Origin: Phycomyces nitens
Taxonomy: Eukaryota > Mucoromycota > Mucoromycetes > Mucorales > Phycomycetaceae
Direction: 5' to 3'
DNA length: 64,000 bases
Assembly (NCBI GenBank): GCA_022702545.1
Contig: JAHRBC010000003.1
Location: 4,960,001 to 5,024,000, forward strand
Position 1 is the stretch's first letter. Each line of letters starts with the position of its first letter. Positions 12,584 to 26,734 of this stretch are shown here, piece after piece. Below the pieces are notes generated by a model. The model saw nothing but the letters and a program-made list of their open reading frames with translations. It had not been told where the DNA came from and ran no database searches. Both the position numbers and the translations under genes were made by a program.

Positions 12584-12978
12584 CGGCACAGGCAGTATGA
12601 TATAAAAAGGTGTATTTTCTGTGTTGAGAGGTATGTAATTTGCTGTAAAGGGTCGCGTTGGAGGAAAGGAAAGAGAAAGAGAAAGAGAGAAAGAGAGAGA
12701 GAGGCGCCGCTGAATTTTGGGTTGAGGTTCATGATGTGTGTTTTGCACTCGAATGAAATACGAATAAACCATTGGGTAGGTTGGTTTTACGAGGTGAGTT
12801 TAGCAGGGGCTGGTAGCACACAGTTATTTAGATGTTATTTATATAATATAATTATGTACATCCATTTTGGCTCTCGTGCGGAGAGTACTTTTTGGGGGGA
12901 GTAAGCTTGGACCTTTTTCTCTCTCTCTATACCAGAAATACCACGTGGCGATTCATATCATTTATTTATTATAAAGTT

Positions 12979-12986
<8 letters not shown>

Positions 12987-13018
<32 letters not shown>
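12987..13018. repeat. (TA)n microsatellite
   Basis: About 16 uninterrupted TA units. Confidence 0.9.
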
Positions 13019-13022
<4 letters not shown>

Positions 13023-13461
13023 ATACACACACAATATATATATATTTATATATATATTTATATACTTATAATAAATATCACATTCAGATTCACACCCATA
13101 CACTTCTTTAAGTACCAGACTTCTTTAACCTAGCTCTGATAAAAAGGCTTGGCTCGGCAAAGGCGGGGCTTTCCAAGAATCGGCGATCGGATCATATCGG
13201 TAGTAAAAAGAGCACCAGATTTATGGACCAATGCAAATGTTTATATATATATATATACACATATATAAATAAAAAACAAAAAACGAAACAAAATCTATAT
13301 AAGAATTCCTTTTAATTCCTCTTCTTTATCCATTTATTTTCCTAAAAATCGCCTGACAATGATAATACATCAGAATGTCCATTGTCATTTTCTTTTGCAC
13401 ACCACATGTCTAGGATCCAATCGATTTGGAGCCTATAACTTCAGTACTGTATGACATTAGC

Positions 13462-13505
13462 TATTATTATTATTATTATGATTATTATTATTATTATTAT
13501 TATTT
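13462..13505. repeat. (ATT)n microsatellite
   Basis: Trinucleotide TTA/ATT repeat with a single ATG interruption, lying in the 3' flank of the AGC kinase gene. Confidence 0.85.
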
Positions 13506-13621
13506 TACATCAAGAAAGCAGATCATGTTTTGTGTATATATATATATATATGCTTTGTTCATTTGTGTACAAAAAAAATAAAATAATAAAAATGATAATA
13601 AAAATAATAATAATATAAAGA

Positions 13622-15664
13622 CTACCATCTCGGTCCACTCGCATGATGATGACTGCCGGCAGCATGTGTATAGCTCTCACTCATCACACCATCGTTGGCA
13701 GGATTATAAGTGAACCCTGCAAACTGCTCCTGCATTGTCTTGGAGATCTGAGACTCATCTACCACAGACTCCTGTGGTGCCTCTGAAGTAAACTCTTCGT
13801 CAAAGTTGGAAGTGTCGTTTGATCCATCCACAGAAGGCTTAAAGGGAGGCTGCACCTTTTTCTGCATCAGTTTCTGCCAGTCAATTCTAGCAAAGAAGGG
13901 GTGGTTCTTGATATCCTCGGGTCCATTGTTACCAAGACGTTCATTGGGATCTCGGGTAAGAAGCTACACACAGGCCGCTTTTAGAATTTCATATCCTATC
14001 ATATCATATACAACCAACCACTATCACCACCACATTCTACTTACTCCTCTCAACAATCCCTTGGAGTCCTCAGACATGTCGTCCGGGAATCGAAGTTCGT
14101 CCTGGAGAATCTTGCGGTACATCTCATTCGTATTCTCGTCGTAGAATGGCGGCAGACCTGTCATCATCTCATACAAAAGCACTCCCAGGGTCCACCAATC
14201 CACTGTCTTTGTGTAGCCCTGTCCTAACAAGAGTTCAGGTGCAAGATACTCGGGTGTTCCGCAAAACGTGTTGGTCCGGTCATTCTCCTTCATGTTTAGC
14301 TTACACAAGCCAAAATCACACAAGGCAATATGACCATTGTAATCAATTAGGATATTCTCAGGCTTCAGATCACTAAGAGCACCATTTTCAGTAAATTCTA
14401 TTCATTCAATAGACATTCGTCTGCTTACCGATAAATCACATTGTAATCGTGCAGGCATTCGAGTGCACACAGCAGTTCGGCAGTGTAGAATCGAGAGCGC
14501 TCCTCATCGAACTTGCCTTCGACCTGGAGATGGTGGAAAAGCTCGCCTCCATTGATAAATGCCAACACAAGATAAAGTTTGTCAGGGCTCTGGAAGGCAA
14601 ACTTTAAAGGCACAATAAACGGATTTCTGATTTGAGCCAGCACGGTCTTTTCTGCCATTGTATGGGTCACTTCGGATCTAGAGATGATTCTCGATTTACG
14701 AAGGACTTTCATGGCATAGATACGGTTGGTGTCCTTTTTTCTCACCACATAAACCTGCACATATATATATTAAAAAAAGGTTAAGCGCACTCCATAAAAA
14801 AATATCAGTGCCCCTTGGCCTACCTTGCCAAAACTACCTCTTCCAATAACACGCAAGAGATCAAAGGCATCAAATGCGATCGGTTGGTTTTGCTATCAGA
14901 CAAAATCCATGTTAGGTCTCGCAAGCTTAATATCAGGTTACCTGTTGGGGAGTATAGCACAGCTGGACATGCATTGCACCAGTACCACCAACAATAGTCA
15001 AAACCTGGTCATCCAACTTTGTCGAATTGAACTTTGGTGTCATCTTGACTGCACCGAGAAAATAGTCATTGGTTGGGTGAGTGGCGACTCCCTGGGCAGT
15101 GGGAGGATGTCGCAGGTAGATTGAAATGGAGACTTCTGAACTACGAGACACATCACTAGAATACTACCAAGGTTAGGCCTTTTACAAAAACTAAAAGATT
15201 GATATTTACAAATGGGCACGGTATTGGTAGACGGGATGAGTGGTGTCTCCTCCAAGAGCATCGATCAGCACTTCGTTCTTATCAAACTCTAGGACGACAT
15301 ATGGTAGCCACCAGTTTTGTCGACGGGTCAATGAATCACGGTTACGGGTGGGCTGAGGCTGTTGATGAGGGATTGGTGGCAATTGGACACCAGATGGAAG
15401 AGAGATGCCCTGGGCTTCACACACACGAATCAACAAAACACCCGACTTTGGTTCAGATTGCTGTGATGACACAGAAGAAGCAGGTGGGGCATGGGATGGT
15501 GGGGGTCGAACCGGTGGCTGTGGAGTAGCGGATTCCTTGTTTTCTAAAGAGATTAGTAATGGTTGGCCATATTAGTAATGAGGTTGTTGGCTAGTGTGCG
15601 TTCTGGTTGGGATCCAATTGTTATTGTGCTTACTTTTGACGCCTGGCAGCTTCCAAGAATTCAT
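13622..15664 (-). CDS. AGC protein kinase of the Ypk1/Gad8 (SGK-like) type with N-terminal C2 domain
   Basis: Seven exons: 15664-15634, 15543-15210, 15155-14942, 14892-14824, 14754-14429, 14372-14045 and 13963-13622, giving 547 residues. A C2-like domain covers about 40-190. The kinase domain starts near 200: GRGSFGK loop, AMKVLRKS with the ATP-binding Lys, IYRDLKPEN catalytic loop, [14 protein letters not shown], the activation loop with [12 protein letters not shown], then [11 protein letters not shown]. The C-tail has a turn-motif-like FTSEAP near 492-497 and a hydrophobic motif FAGFTY with Thr519. Known biology: Ypk1/Gad8 kinases are phosphorylated by PDK1 on the activation loop and by TORC2 on the tail, and they control membrane lipid and stress responses. 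SCH9 also has a C2 domain, but the kinase core ([27 protein letters not shown]) reads closer to Ypk. A GTG further downstream is not the start; a phase-correct 31-base first exon supplies the ATG. Confidence 0.92.
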
Positions 15665-16558
15665 GGTTTGCCAGAAGAGATGAGAAGGTGAAGAAAAAGG
15701 GAGTTGTAACCCAGAGTCACTTTCAGGCCGAAAACATTGGATTTCCAAACTTGTCTTTTGACGGAAAAGGGGCGGAAGTTTAAATATATATATCATATAT
15801 ATATTATATACATGTATTATTATTTTATAAAAATAATATATTATATATTTATATATATATAAAACATTTATTCATTTTACTTTCAACAAGACACATTCCC
15901 TTTACAGTGTTCAGCGAGTAAAAGACAATCGAAAGCCTTTTGATTGATATTGACTCTGGTTGGCCCTAAAAAAAAAAGAAAAAAAAACACTCGCTAATCG
16001 ATCAAAAGAGTCTATTTATTTGATTTCTATTGATACTATTGCTTGCTTGTTTACTTGCTTGCTCTCAACAAACACGTGAGCATTGTTCTGAAAAAGTGGT
16101 TAATGACGCACATGAAAGCATCGAACCAATCCTAGTTCCGGATGGTCCGGATCCAATCTCAACCAATAAGAGTTTGTGTGTATAATTATATATACAAATA
16201 TGCTGCCTTGCTTGGATTTCTGGCCAGGAGTATATAATTATATATACTCCTTTACCAATAGATGGCCAAAGCATTGTCCTTTCTGGCCCAGTCCATCAAT
16301 CAAACCAACACCCTTGGTGTGCTTTGTAAATTAATAAAGAACCCTCGTCAACTGAAATTGGCCTTGCAAAATGATTTAATCTATCCTAATAAAACACAAT
16401 GGATCCTATAATCCCATGCAATAGAATGGCATCAAAACCAGGAACCACAAAAGCACAAATATATTTTCAATATACATATATATATATACTCCTTCCAAAT
16501 CCTGTATTATCATTATTTTCAACAAAACTTGGATATCTTTTAAATCCTCCAAGTGCTC
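15665..16558. other. Intergenic spacer upstream of the AGC kinase
   Basis: About 0.9 kb of AT-rich DNA with TA runs at 15785-15865 and two near-identical stretches resembling GTATATAATTATATATAC at about 16181-16195 and 16230-16248. No gene is supported. Confidence 0.5.
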
Positions 16559-16933
16559 TTATGAAGACAGTCTCTTGAGAGCATCGATCCATTCTACTGC
16601 CAGGAATGAAGTCGAACCGACAGGAGGGGTATAGGATAACCACCTAGACCAAGCTGCAAACAGATTTATTTAAATGTACAAGACACACAATAACTTACCC
16701 CAGAATGAAAACTTCTTTCCTAGCCACTTGCCAACAAAGGGGAATACGACGAGGGAGAACAAGGCATTGATTTGCTCCTTGCTTTCTTCCCATTCTGCCT
16801 CTGCATCCTCGGAATAATAACCCTCCTCTGAAGCCTCATATTCTCTTTCATAGCCATAATCACCATCCTCGCTACGGTCAATGTCATCAATGTCTTGGAT
16901 GTTTAATTCACTGAAACGATTCTCATCCATCAT
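16559..16933 (-). CDS. Small acidic single-pass membrane protein, Mim2-like (mitochondrial outer membrane import)
   Basis: Two exons, 16933-16699 and 16653-16559, give 109 residues. The N-terminal 55 residues are strongly acidic (Asp/Glu/Tyr-rich). A single hydrophobic segment follows at about 56-85, with LFSLVVFPFVGKWLGKKFSFWAWSRW cut into a conserved-looking PFVGKWLGKKF core. A short tail ends in DALKRLSS. An acidic N-terminus plus one Gly-spaced membrane segment of this size fits the fungal Mim2 family, which partners Mim1 in inserting helical proteins into the outer mitochondrial membrane. This assignment comes from architecture and recalled family features and is tentative; another small tail-type membrane protein is possible. 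Its promoter is shared with divergent NBP35. Confidence 0.6.
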
Positions 16934-17371
16934 TATCTAGCAATCAGACACAATAAATACGCGTTAGACAGAAACACTTTTTTTGTGTGGATATTACTTT
17001 GGAAGCATCAGTTTGTCCTCATACTTTTATCGAAATATACTATTGTCCGCTAAAGAACCAATGAGGGACCCAAGGGATGAATAGGGTGGCCAGGAGAGCA
17101 CCTTGGCAGTCACACTTTTTGAATCATCCAGCAAAAGATATGGGCAATGTCCATCACTATAGACACATTTTGTAATGCTGGATCCCATGGTAGCTTATAG
17201 CAGCATATTAAACCCATTAAATACAGCGGCCTTTATTGCACATAGTCCCAAGAGTATACATGTTTTATACAAAAGGGACATTGGGTGCATCCCATAAAAG
17301 GCAATACAAGTCACGTTCATCTTACAAATCCAAAAGACACTCTTTGAATTTGTAATGATGCTTGATCTCTA
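16934..17371. promoter_or_regulatory. Divergent promoter region between Mim2-like gene and NBP35
   Basis: 438 bases separate two oppositely oriented start codons. No specific site was recognised with confidence. Confidence 0.4.
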
Positions 17372-18503
17372 ATGGCATCTACAACCGAACAAATCTCAAC
17401 AGAGAATGCCCCAGAGCACTGCCCTGTAAATATTCTCGGAAAATTATGAGATTGCGTATATACTGACCATCTCTTGTCTTTCTAGGGTCCAGAGAGTCAG
17501 ACAGCTGGACAGGCAGACGCTTGTGCTGGGTGTCCTAACCAGAACATCTGTGCCACTGCTCCAAAGGGGCCTGATCCAGGTACGTGCAGGAGAAAACAAA
17601 TATAAATTCAATGAGAGATGCATCTACCAACACATTAGATAGACATTGCGGTCATTACAGAGCGCATGGCTTCCGTCAAACACAAGATCTTGGTTCTGTC
17701 AGGCAAAGGAGGTGTTGGAAAGTCAAGCTTTACTTCTCAACTGGCATTTGCCTTGTCGCATGACGATGAAGTCCAGGTTGGAGTTATGGATATCGATATC
17801 TGTGGCCCATCTATACCTACCATCATGGGTCTTGAGGGCGAACAGATCCATCAGAGTAACAGTGGATGGCAACCTGTATTTGTCCAAGAGAATCTTGCTG
17901 TCATGAGCATTGGGTTTATGCTGCCTGACAAGGATGATGCTGTAATCTGGCGTGGTCCAAAGAAGAATGGCTTGATCAAACAGTTCTTAAGAGACGTGGA
18001 CTGGGGAGATTTGGACTATTTGCTGGTCGACACACCCCCAGGCACCTCGGATGAGCATCTTTCTGTCACCACATTCCTCAAGGAAAGCGGCATTGATGGA
18101 GCGGTTATCATCACCACCCCCCAAGAGGTTGCTCTTCAGGATGTTCGCAAGGAAATTGATTTCTGTCGCAAGGCCAAGATCCCTATTCTTGGCATGGTAG
18201 AGAACATGGCTGGATTCGTTTGTCCATCGTGCCACGGTGAATCCATCATCTTCCCTCCAACTACTGGTGGAGCAGCAGCCCTTGCCAAGGAACTCAATAT
18301 TGACCTCTTGGGATCCATTCCACTCGATCCTCGGGTGGCCAAGAGCTGTGATATGGGCGTCTCATTTATGGATGAACATCCCGACTCTCCGGCCTGTACT
18401 GCCTATGAAGCCATTATTGAGAGTAAGTGTACTTTTGGTCCTAAATGATATTAATCTCTATATATTCTTTTTTGTCTTAGAACTCTTGGCCAAGACCGAA
18501 TAG
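17372..18503 (+). CDS. NBP35: Cytosolic Fe-S cluster assembly scaffold NTPase NBP35
   Basis: Four exons: 17372-17425, 17486-17579, 17643-18422 and 18481-18503, giving 316 residues. Together with Cfd1 it forms the P-loop scaffold that assembles [4Fe-4S] clusters for cytosolic and nuclear proteins. The N-terminal ferredoxin-like cysteines Cys17, Cys31, Cys34 and Cys40 (spacing x13, x2, x5) separate Nbp35 from Cfd1. Other hallmarks are the deviant Walker [39 protein letters not shown] with the bridging Cys-x2-Cys, and [16 protein letters not shown]. Length and domain order are normal for the family. The last coding exon encodes only KLLAKTE after a short intron. The start was chosen because it places the first cysteine in frame with the rest of the motif. 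Confidence 0.96.
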
Positions 18504-18673
18504 AGTATCTCGCATATATATCTCACAAACAAAATAAATCATGTATAAAGTATTCGCCAATAGAGGGTCTGGGGTTTTTTTTTATATTCACTTTTTACAT
18601 TATACACAAAGAGAAAGCCTTATCTTTTCAATGTCTGGAGTAGTAGAAAATGTAAAGATGACTGGTGCTATTT

Positions 18674-19310
18674 TCACTTTGATAATATCTCGAAAACTTT
18701 GGATACTTTTGGTATATAGTAATTAATTACAAACTTGTTGTTTCTATATGGTTTAATGAGACCATCGCAAGAATTGTATGCGGGATTACCATAAAGCACA
18801 TAAGGTTGGTCTCCATGGTTCCTAAAGTCTAAATTCTCACAAAGTTCATCAGTTGTATCAGTATCACCCAACATACTTTGGTCATGAACAGATCCTGGAA
18901 AAGAACCACTAAGGCTGACTGTCAAGACATCTGGGGTTACGATTACTTGATACTTTAAGCCTTGGTATCGATACATAATCATATAGTTTATAGTTAAAAG
19001 TTTTCTAGTTTTATTCTTTTTTATTTGGGATACATACTTGAGGATAAGCCAGCTTTTTAAGCATGCTGGCAAGTGTCAAGTCTCGATGCAAATAAAAGTT
19101 TTGGTCTGTTCCACTTTTGAAAGAAACTTTCTCAGTGTATATAAATCTAAACAATGTCTTGCAAGTGTCATTATTCAACAAAGAGATGTCAAAAGAGGTC
19201 TGTTGGCTATGCAATGTATAAGCTCTGGAATCACAATTCAAGCCAATAAACGGTTTGTCTTTATTCTCATTCTGCTCTACAATTGCGTTGTATAGGCTAT
19301 GTTGGAAAGT
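18674..19310 (-). pseudogene. Decayed PIF/Harbinger-type (DDE_Tnp_4-like) transposase remnant
   Basis: Two reading-frame blocks on the minus strand together resemble the middle and end of a Harbinger transposase. The block at about 19300-19037 has LFRF followed by LASMLKKLAYPQ, like the pre-catalytic FRF...LLRRLAYP segment. The block at 18975-18674 has GLKYQVIVTPDVLTVSLSG, PGSVHDQSML and LYGNPAY. In intact family members the last motif is GDPAY, so the catalytic Asp appears replaced by Asn. A frame or intron break lies between the blocks near 19035-18975. No N-terminal part, partner Myb-like gene or clear terminal inverted repeats were seen. It is not expected to be active. Confidence 0.6.
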
Positions 19311-22210
19311 CTTGGTTCTCGACAGATAGATAATAGACCTAATTTTTAGCAGAATAAAGAACGGTACTATGCGTTTGAAGTTTGATAGACATTTTTTTAT
19401 ATAAAAAAACCATTTTTCAAAAAGGGGAAATAAAGAATGATGCGTAATATTTACAAAAATATGAAAGTAAAAATAAAAACTGCTGAACCTCTCTAATACT
19501 TCTTTACTCTTTACGCATCACAATCTACATATTAGAATCAATTTTTGAACTGTCTTGTTAAAAAAAAAGTCACCAAAAAGTCTATTAAGAATGCACTTTC
19601 AGTAAAGACTCTCAAATCTATATTATACAAATCTTGCTAACAAGAGTTTAATACAGCTCAAAAAAAAACTGGCAGCAGTCGGCTATGATCTACTGTCAAC
19701 ATTATATAAATATTACTACTGAAAAGACGGTGTCAAACATGGATTGTTGTTTATATATCTTTCTTGCTTTGGTTTCTGTCTATCAAAAAGTAAATGAAGC
19801 ACTCTTATATTATGTTTATTTTTATTAATTCATATAGTTTGTGATTTGGTTTACGCCGTGTCGATTTAACGGTGTTGCTTTAACAAGTTCATATCAAAGA
19901 AGTTTACGACTCGGTTATATAAAAAAACCTAATGGATTTGAAGTCTGGAATATCATTTGCAACTTGGTGCTCTAGAAGAAATGTTTATTTTATGGATGTT
20001 CCATTCACCAATAAAAGGAGTAGAGAGTCGAATAAGCGCTATAGAAGAATTTATGTGATGGAAAATGAATACAGAGGTAATATACTATTAATGTTATTAA
20101 ATAAATACCATTATTTATCATCTGTTTCTAGAGTGCTCGTAAAATCCATCACTGCTCTTGAAAGAAATATCTTTATGTGACATGGCCCTTGCTTGACTGC
20201 TGATACCTTTGCCTCAATAAATGTGAATGACAATACTGGTTTACCAAATGAATTGATAGGCGTAGATGAAAATACTCAATAATTCACACATAGATTATAT
20301 AAACATGGCTTGCATCTTATTTATTGTTTGCCGCCAAAGGCTGTATAGTCACGTTCATTAGCCACAAAGAGGAATATGGACTCTAGTGATCTATTTAAGA
20401 TTAATACAATCTACTTTCTGTAGTACAGTACATAAGATAGATACGTGTAAATTCAAGTAAATATATTCATTGCAAAAACAGCCACTTGAACCCTGAAACT
20501 CTTTACAAGAACTTGCGAGTACAATAAGAAAACAGAAAAAGGTTATCAAACGAGTAGAAAGCCTAAATTTATGTTTGTATTATGTTGATGTCAAGACATA
20601 TTGCCCCAAATTACTCGGCTGGGATGACACAGAGAATTAGTATTATCCAAACAAGCATAAATCTTGACCACAAGGCTTCCAATAACTAAAGGTCTTTAAC
20701 CCAATCTTTTTCTTTGTATAGATTGTTTGGAATAAATGGCTGGTTGCCAAGAATAAAAGTATCCTGACTAGTTGATATTGATGACTATATAAACTACCCC
20801 AAGATAGAGTGCTCCTTTGACTTGTCAGATTACTAATACTTTGGAAATACTTATTCCCTAGCCGCGGCTATAAGTTAATATTTTATTTTATTGAAACGGT
20901 AGGTTAAATGTTTGGCAACTTCAAATCAGAGCCATTTAGTGGTAATTACAAAACATCCAAGCCAAGAAACCATATTTTACTCCCTTTCGGTTACTGCCTT
21001 TTGTGGTTCAATGTTGTCCTCTTGAGATAATCATCCTCCTTAATTATAAATAAAACCAATTTGGGTTTGTATTCTATAGATTATAGGGGTCAAGCATAGC
21101 TGCGCCTATGCTGTATCAACCATAACTCATCATTGGCAAGATTTTTTTCCGTGCCTTGTCCTACGATAATATCCGAAACTCAAACCTCTGAATGATTTAT
21201 AAAAAAACTATCCACTTTTTAGTCAGCCCAATAGCACATCATTCAATGCTGATTGACAACTGTCCATTAAATCACTTGGGACTCTTTTATTACTAATAAA
21301 CAAGTCTTATTCAATGTATGGCAGCTGTCAAGTACGATTAATTAAAGAGGTTCATTCTCAATGATCACAATTGCAAGGATAATTTCATTTTTATGAGATT
21401 AATGAGAATGTCCTTTTGAATCCAGGTCATCTTTATAAATTCACATTGTGATTTCGGCTTATAAAAGAGCACTAATCGGATCAAGCATGCAAGAAAGGTT
21501 GGGGAGGAGGAGGTACTTTTGGGATCCTACAAGCCCATCTATAGAGACCATGACGCTAATGGCTGTAATTTTTTTTTTTAAATTTTTTTTATTGTCCAAT
21601 TTAACCGATATTCTATTATTACAATCTCTAAATGATGAGAATAAGAGTGTCTCCCTTTGTGATTATCTATAGAAAAAGACATTCCAGCATGCAAAACATA
21701 TTGCAAGGTTTGTGCATAGATTTGTAAGAAATGCCAGGAGTGCTTTGTTTATGAGCTTATTTAATTTCACATTACTTTTGCTGAGCACTCAAATGTCATT
21801 AGCCTCCAAAATACAAGTATTTTTAAGCTGGTCATCCTACCAATAGCAACCCAAGCCGAATTTCGCAAGCCAAAGATCATTTGAAGGCAGTCTTGACATG
21901 ATAATGACAAGCATTATTATTATGAATATTTGGATTTGTTTTTTATTTATTTTTAAAAAAGAAGAAGATGAAAATGAAGGATGATTAGAATAGAATGAAA
22001 TATATGATGTATGACCTGCAATGGGCTCGTTTCGTATTCTTGAAACGGCTATTTTTTTTTCTTTTTCTTTTTATACAACAGATTCAATGGCTCTAATGTA
22101 TAGGATTACTTTGTACAATTATTATTATTATCATTATTATTATTACTGTTGTTGTTGTTGTCTAGTCTCTGAGGCCTTGACTTGAGGACATGAGATTGTT
22201 GCCATTCGAC
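19311..22210. other. Gene-poor AT-rich stretch
   Basis: About 2.9 kb follows the transposase remnant. The longest ORF (19932-20180 on +, 82 codons) has no recognisable motif and is interrupted downstream. No gene is supported. It may be eroded transposon DNA, but I found no repeat ends. Confidence 0.5.
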
Positions 22211-23675
22211 TCAATCTTCGTCAATTTGCCAATTGTCTTCTTCAGTCTTATTCGATGCCTCAACATCTTGCTTACTTGCTGCACCACGCTGGACAAAAGG
22301 CTTGAGACCTTTGCCAAAGTTCCTCATGCAGATATATCCGAGAACACAAGTAGCCTAAAACAAATGTTAGACAAACAACATGGATATGGATGGATCCCAA
22401 GATACTTGCCACATCCATTGCAATACCGATCCAGACTAAGAGAGCACAAGAGTTGTGTGAGAATGGTTCTAATGAGGGGGGGTTTGATTGTCTTACCTAG
22501 GACAATCCATGTATACCAATTGTTGTTGGGCTGAAAGGTTTTTCTAAATACAAGCGCAAAATGGACCAAGACGATGCACTGGAACAACATAAAGGTAATC
22601 ATCTGAGCCTTGCTCTCTGTGCTTCCCTGTTTTATATAGTGAGTACAAAGAGGTGGCTGGCTAGAAAGCTTACAGATCTTCTGGCAAAGTAGAGCATGGG
22701 CAGCATAAGAATCGTGCAGGCTATCTGGAACCAGGTTGCTCCTTCAATTGAATCCTCGTCAGATCTTATGTCGGCCAGAGAGCGCTGGATAATGTAGAAT
22801 AAAGACACCAGGAACTCGATAAAGATGTCAATCTTGAGAGCAAGCACAAAGAACTGGAACATGCGGTACATTTCTATAATAAACATTTTTAGCAAGCCTA
22901 GCAAGCTTAACTAGCTGTCAATCTTTTCTATAGCTTACTCTGGATCTGTATGTCTGCGCCGATCTTCTTGTAGATATTCCAGCCAAACTGCTTGGTCATC
23001 TTGTAACTCAGGAACGACATGATGCAGGCAAACACGAGGGTTGTGACAGAGAGCGAGATTTCAATCTTCTCTGCAATTGACAGTGGGTAGGAAAGGCTGG
23101 GAGCAACGTCGTTGATTCTGTCAAACCACCTTACTCCATCAATGACCTGTAGTGCGCTCAGGATTGCACAGATAACATTGAAGATGGCCAGAGCCAAGAT
23201 TTCGGCGGTGTTTTGATATACTGTCTGATTGGTCGGGGGATTCGGAAATACAAAGGAACGAATGCGATGGTTAGGGTGAAAGCCCAGACTTGCCCCCTTT
23301 TCATTTGTATCCGGAAAATGAACGTACCGCATCAAGAACCATGACTACAAACCAGAATTGGAAGCCTATAAATGCAATATTCTCCCACTTGATTCTCCCA
23401 AGACGGTCGGCGGCATCGATCAGGATGTTTCCTGACTTTACAGACTCCAAAGCACTGTCTGAGATTCGTTCGGGCAGGAGATCGACCTGGCGGATGTTCT
23501 GGGAGCAGATTCCAGCCTGGAGACCGACAATAATAATACATTGCAGAACAGCAACAAAGATATAGAGCTTGGACCAGTGTGTCTCGGATACCCGGGATTT
23601 CTGTTGACAAAAAGGGTGTTACTACTATATGGTTTCGATGGCACAAGGAATTACAATTTTCTTAAAGGTAACCAT
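22211..23675 (-). CDS. Polytopic (about 7-8 TM) membrane protein, possibly UPF0658 Golgi family
   Basis: Seven exons: 23675-23655, 23600-23328, 23224-22939, 22873-22674, 22626-22497, 22435-22410 and 22354-22211, giving 359 residues. Hydrophobic segments follow one another through most of the protein (for example YIFVAVLQCIIIVGL, LALAIFNVICAILSAL, ISLSVTTLVFACIMSFL, FQFFVLALKIDIFIEFL, ITFMLFQCIVLVHFAL). The last ends in GYICMRNFGKGLKPF, followed by a short acidic cytosolic-looking tail (NKTEEDNWQIDED). Length and topology resemble the fungal UPF0658 Golgi membrane family, whose function is unknown; this is a recollection rather than a search result. The sixth exon is a 26-base microexon, and the intron after it (22409-22355) only keeps frame with a GC-AG donor, GTG|GCAAGT. 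There is no signal peptide ahead of the first TM. Confidence 0.75.
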
Positions 23676-24206
23676 GGTGAAGTTCTGTTGTCACAAATAA
23701 GCAATCCAGCTGCTAAAATAAAATGAAAGGGGAAGAGTGATGAGAATAAGGATTGCTGAGGACTAGTATTTAATGTTTTTTGTCCCTTTTTTAGTTGGAG
23801 TCCCGCTCATTGCCTATTTGCCTTTTAAGGCATTGGGTGGCGCACAGCAGATGTTTAGGGATCCATATTAACTGAGCCCTGGCCGTTGCCAAGCAGCAAA
23901 TTCATAGGCTGAGACGCCGGCAGCCTGCTGCAGAGCAAGAGGTCCACAAATACCCCTTCAGACGCCTCTTTTGTTCAAGAAATTGGTCACTATTTAGACA
24001 TTGTGATGTGGTACCCATTGGGTCGTACATCCACAATCACCCGACTTGAGGAGTTGAAGAGTTGAAGAGTAGAATATTGTATTGTATTGTATTGTATTGT
24101 ATTGTATTGTGCTGTGCTGTATTGTATTGTATTGCGTTGTTTTGTACCGTACTGTGCTTTAAATTATTTCACACCCTTCATCTCAAGTCTTCCTATCAAA
24201 GGAAGC
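23676..24206. other. Spacer between LETM1 3' end and the membrane-protein gene
   Basis: 531 bases with no ORF of coding character. It includes a pentanucleotide repeat just after the LETM1 stop codon. Confidence 0.5.
24074..24141. repeat. (TATTG)n pentanucleotide microsatellite
   Basis: About eleven ATTGT-type units with GCTGT and GCGTT variants. It lies 66 bases beyond the LETM1 stop codon, probably in the 3' UTR. Confidence 0.85.
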
Positions 24207-26545
<2,339 letters not shown>

Positions 26546-26734
26546 GAACTAAAAACTTTTAATGGGATTCGTGACGACCTCTTCTGCCTGCTGAGTAGAG
26601 TTATCAAGGCGGACTTGTAAGAACGAGGGTTATGCAATTGAATGGGTAAAAACTGCCTTTTTCATTGGCACTAAAAATACTAATATTATAGAGTGGAATA
26701 CAGGGTGGGGGATGGGGATGGAGAGGGTAACAAA

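Larger units (their letters stand above)
12584..13621. other. Intergenic spacer rich in simple repeats
   Basis: This holds the upstream region of the phosphodiesterase and the 3' flank of the AGC kinase. A GA-rich purine tract lies at about 12661-12703. No gene is supported. Confidence 0.55.

Noticed and set aside
19932..20180. 82-codon plus-strand ORF after the transposase relic
   Set aside because: No motif, no homologue recognised, no splice continuation found.
22190..22534. Plus-strand ORF of 114 codons
   Set aside because: It overlaps the last exons of the minus-strand membrane protein, whose frames join perfectly.
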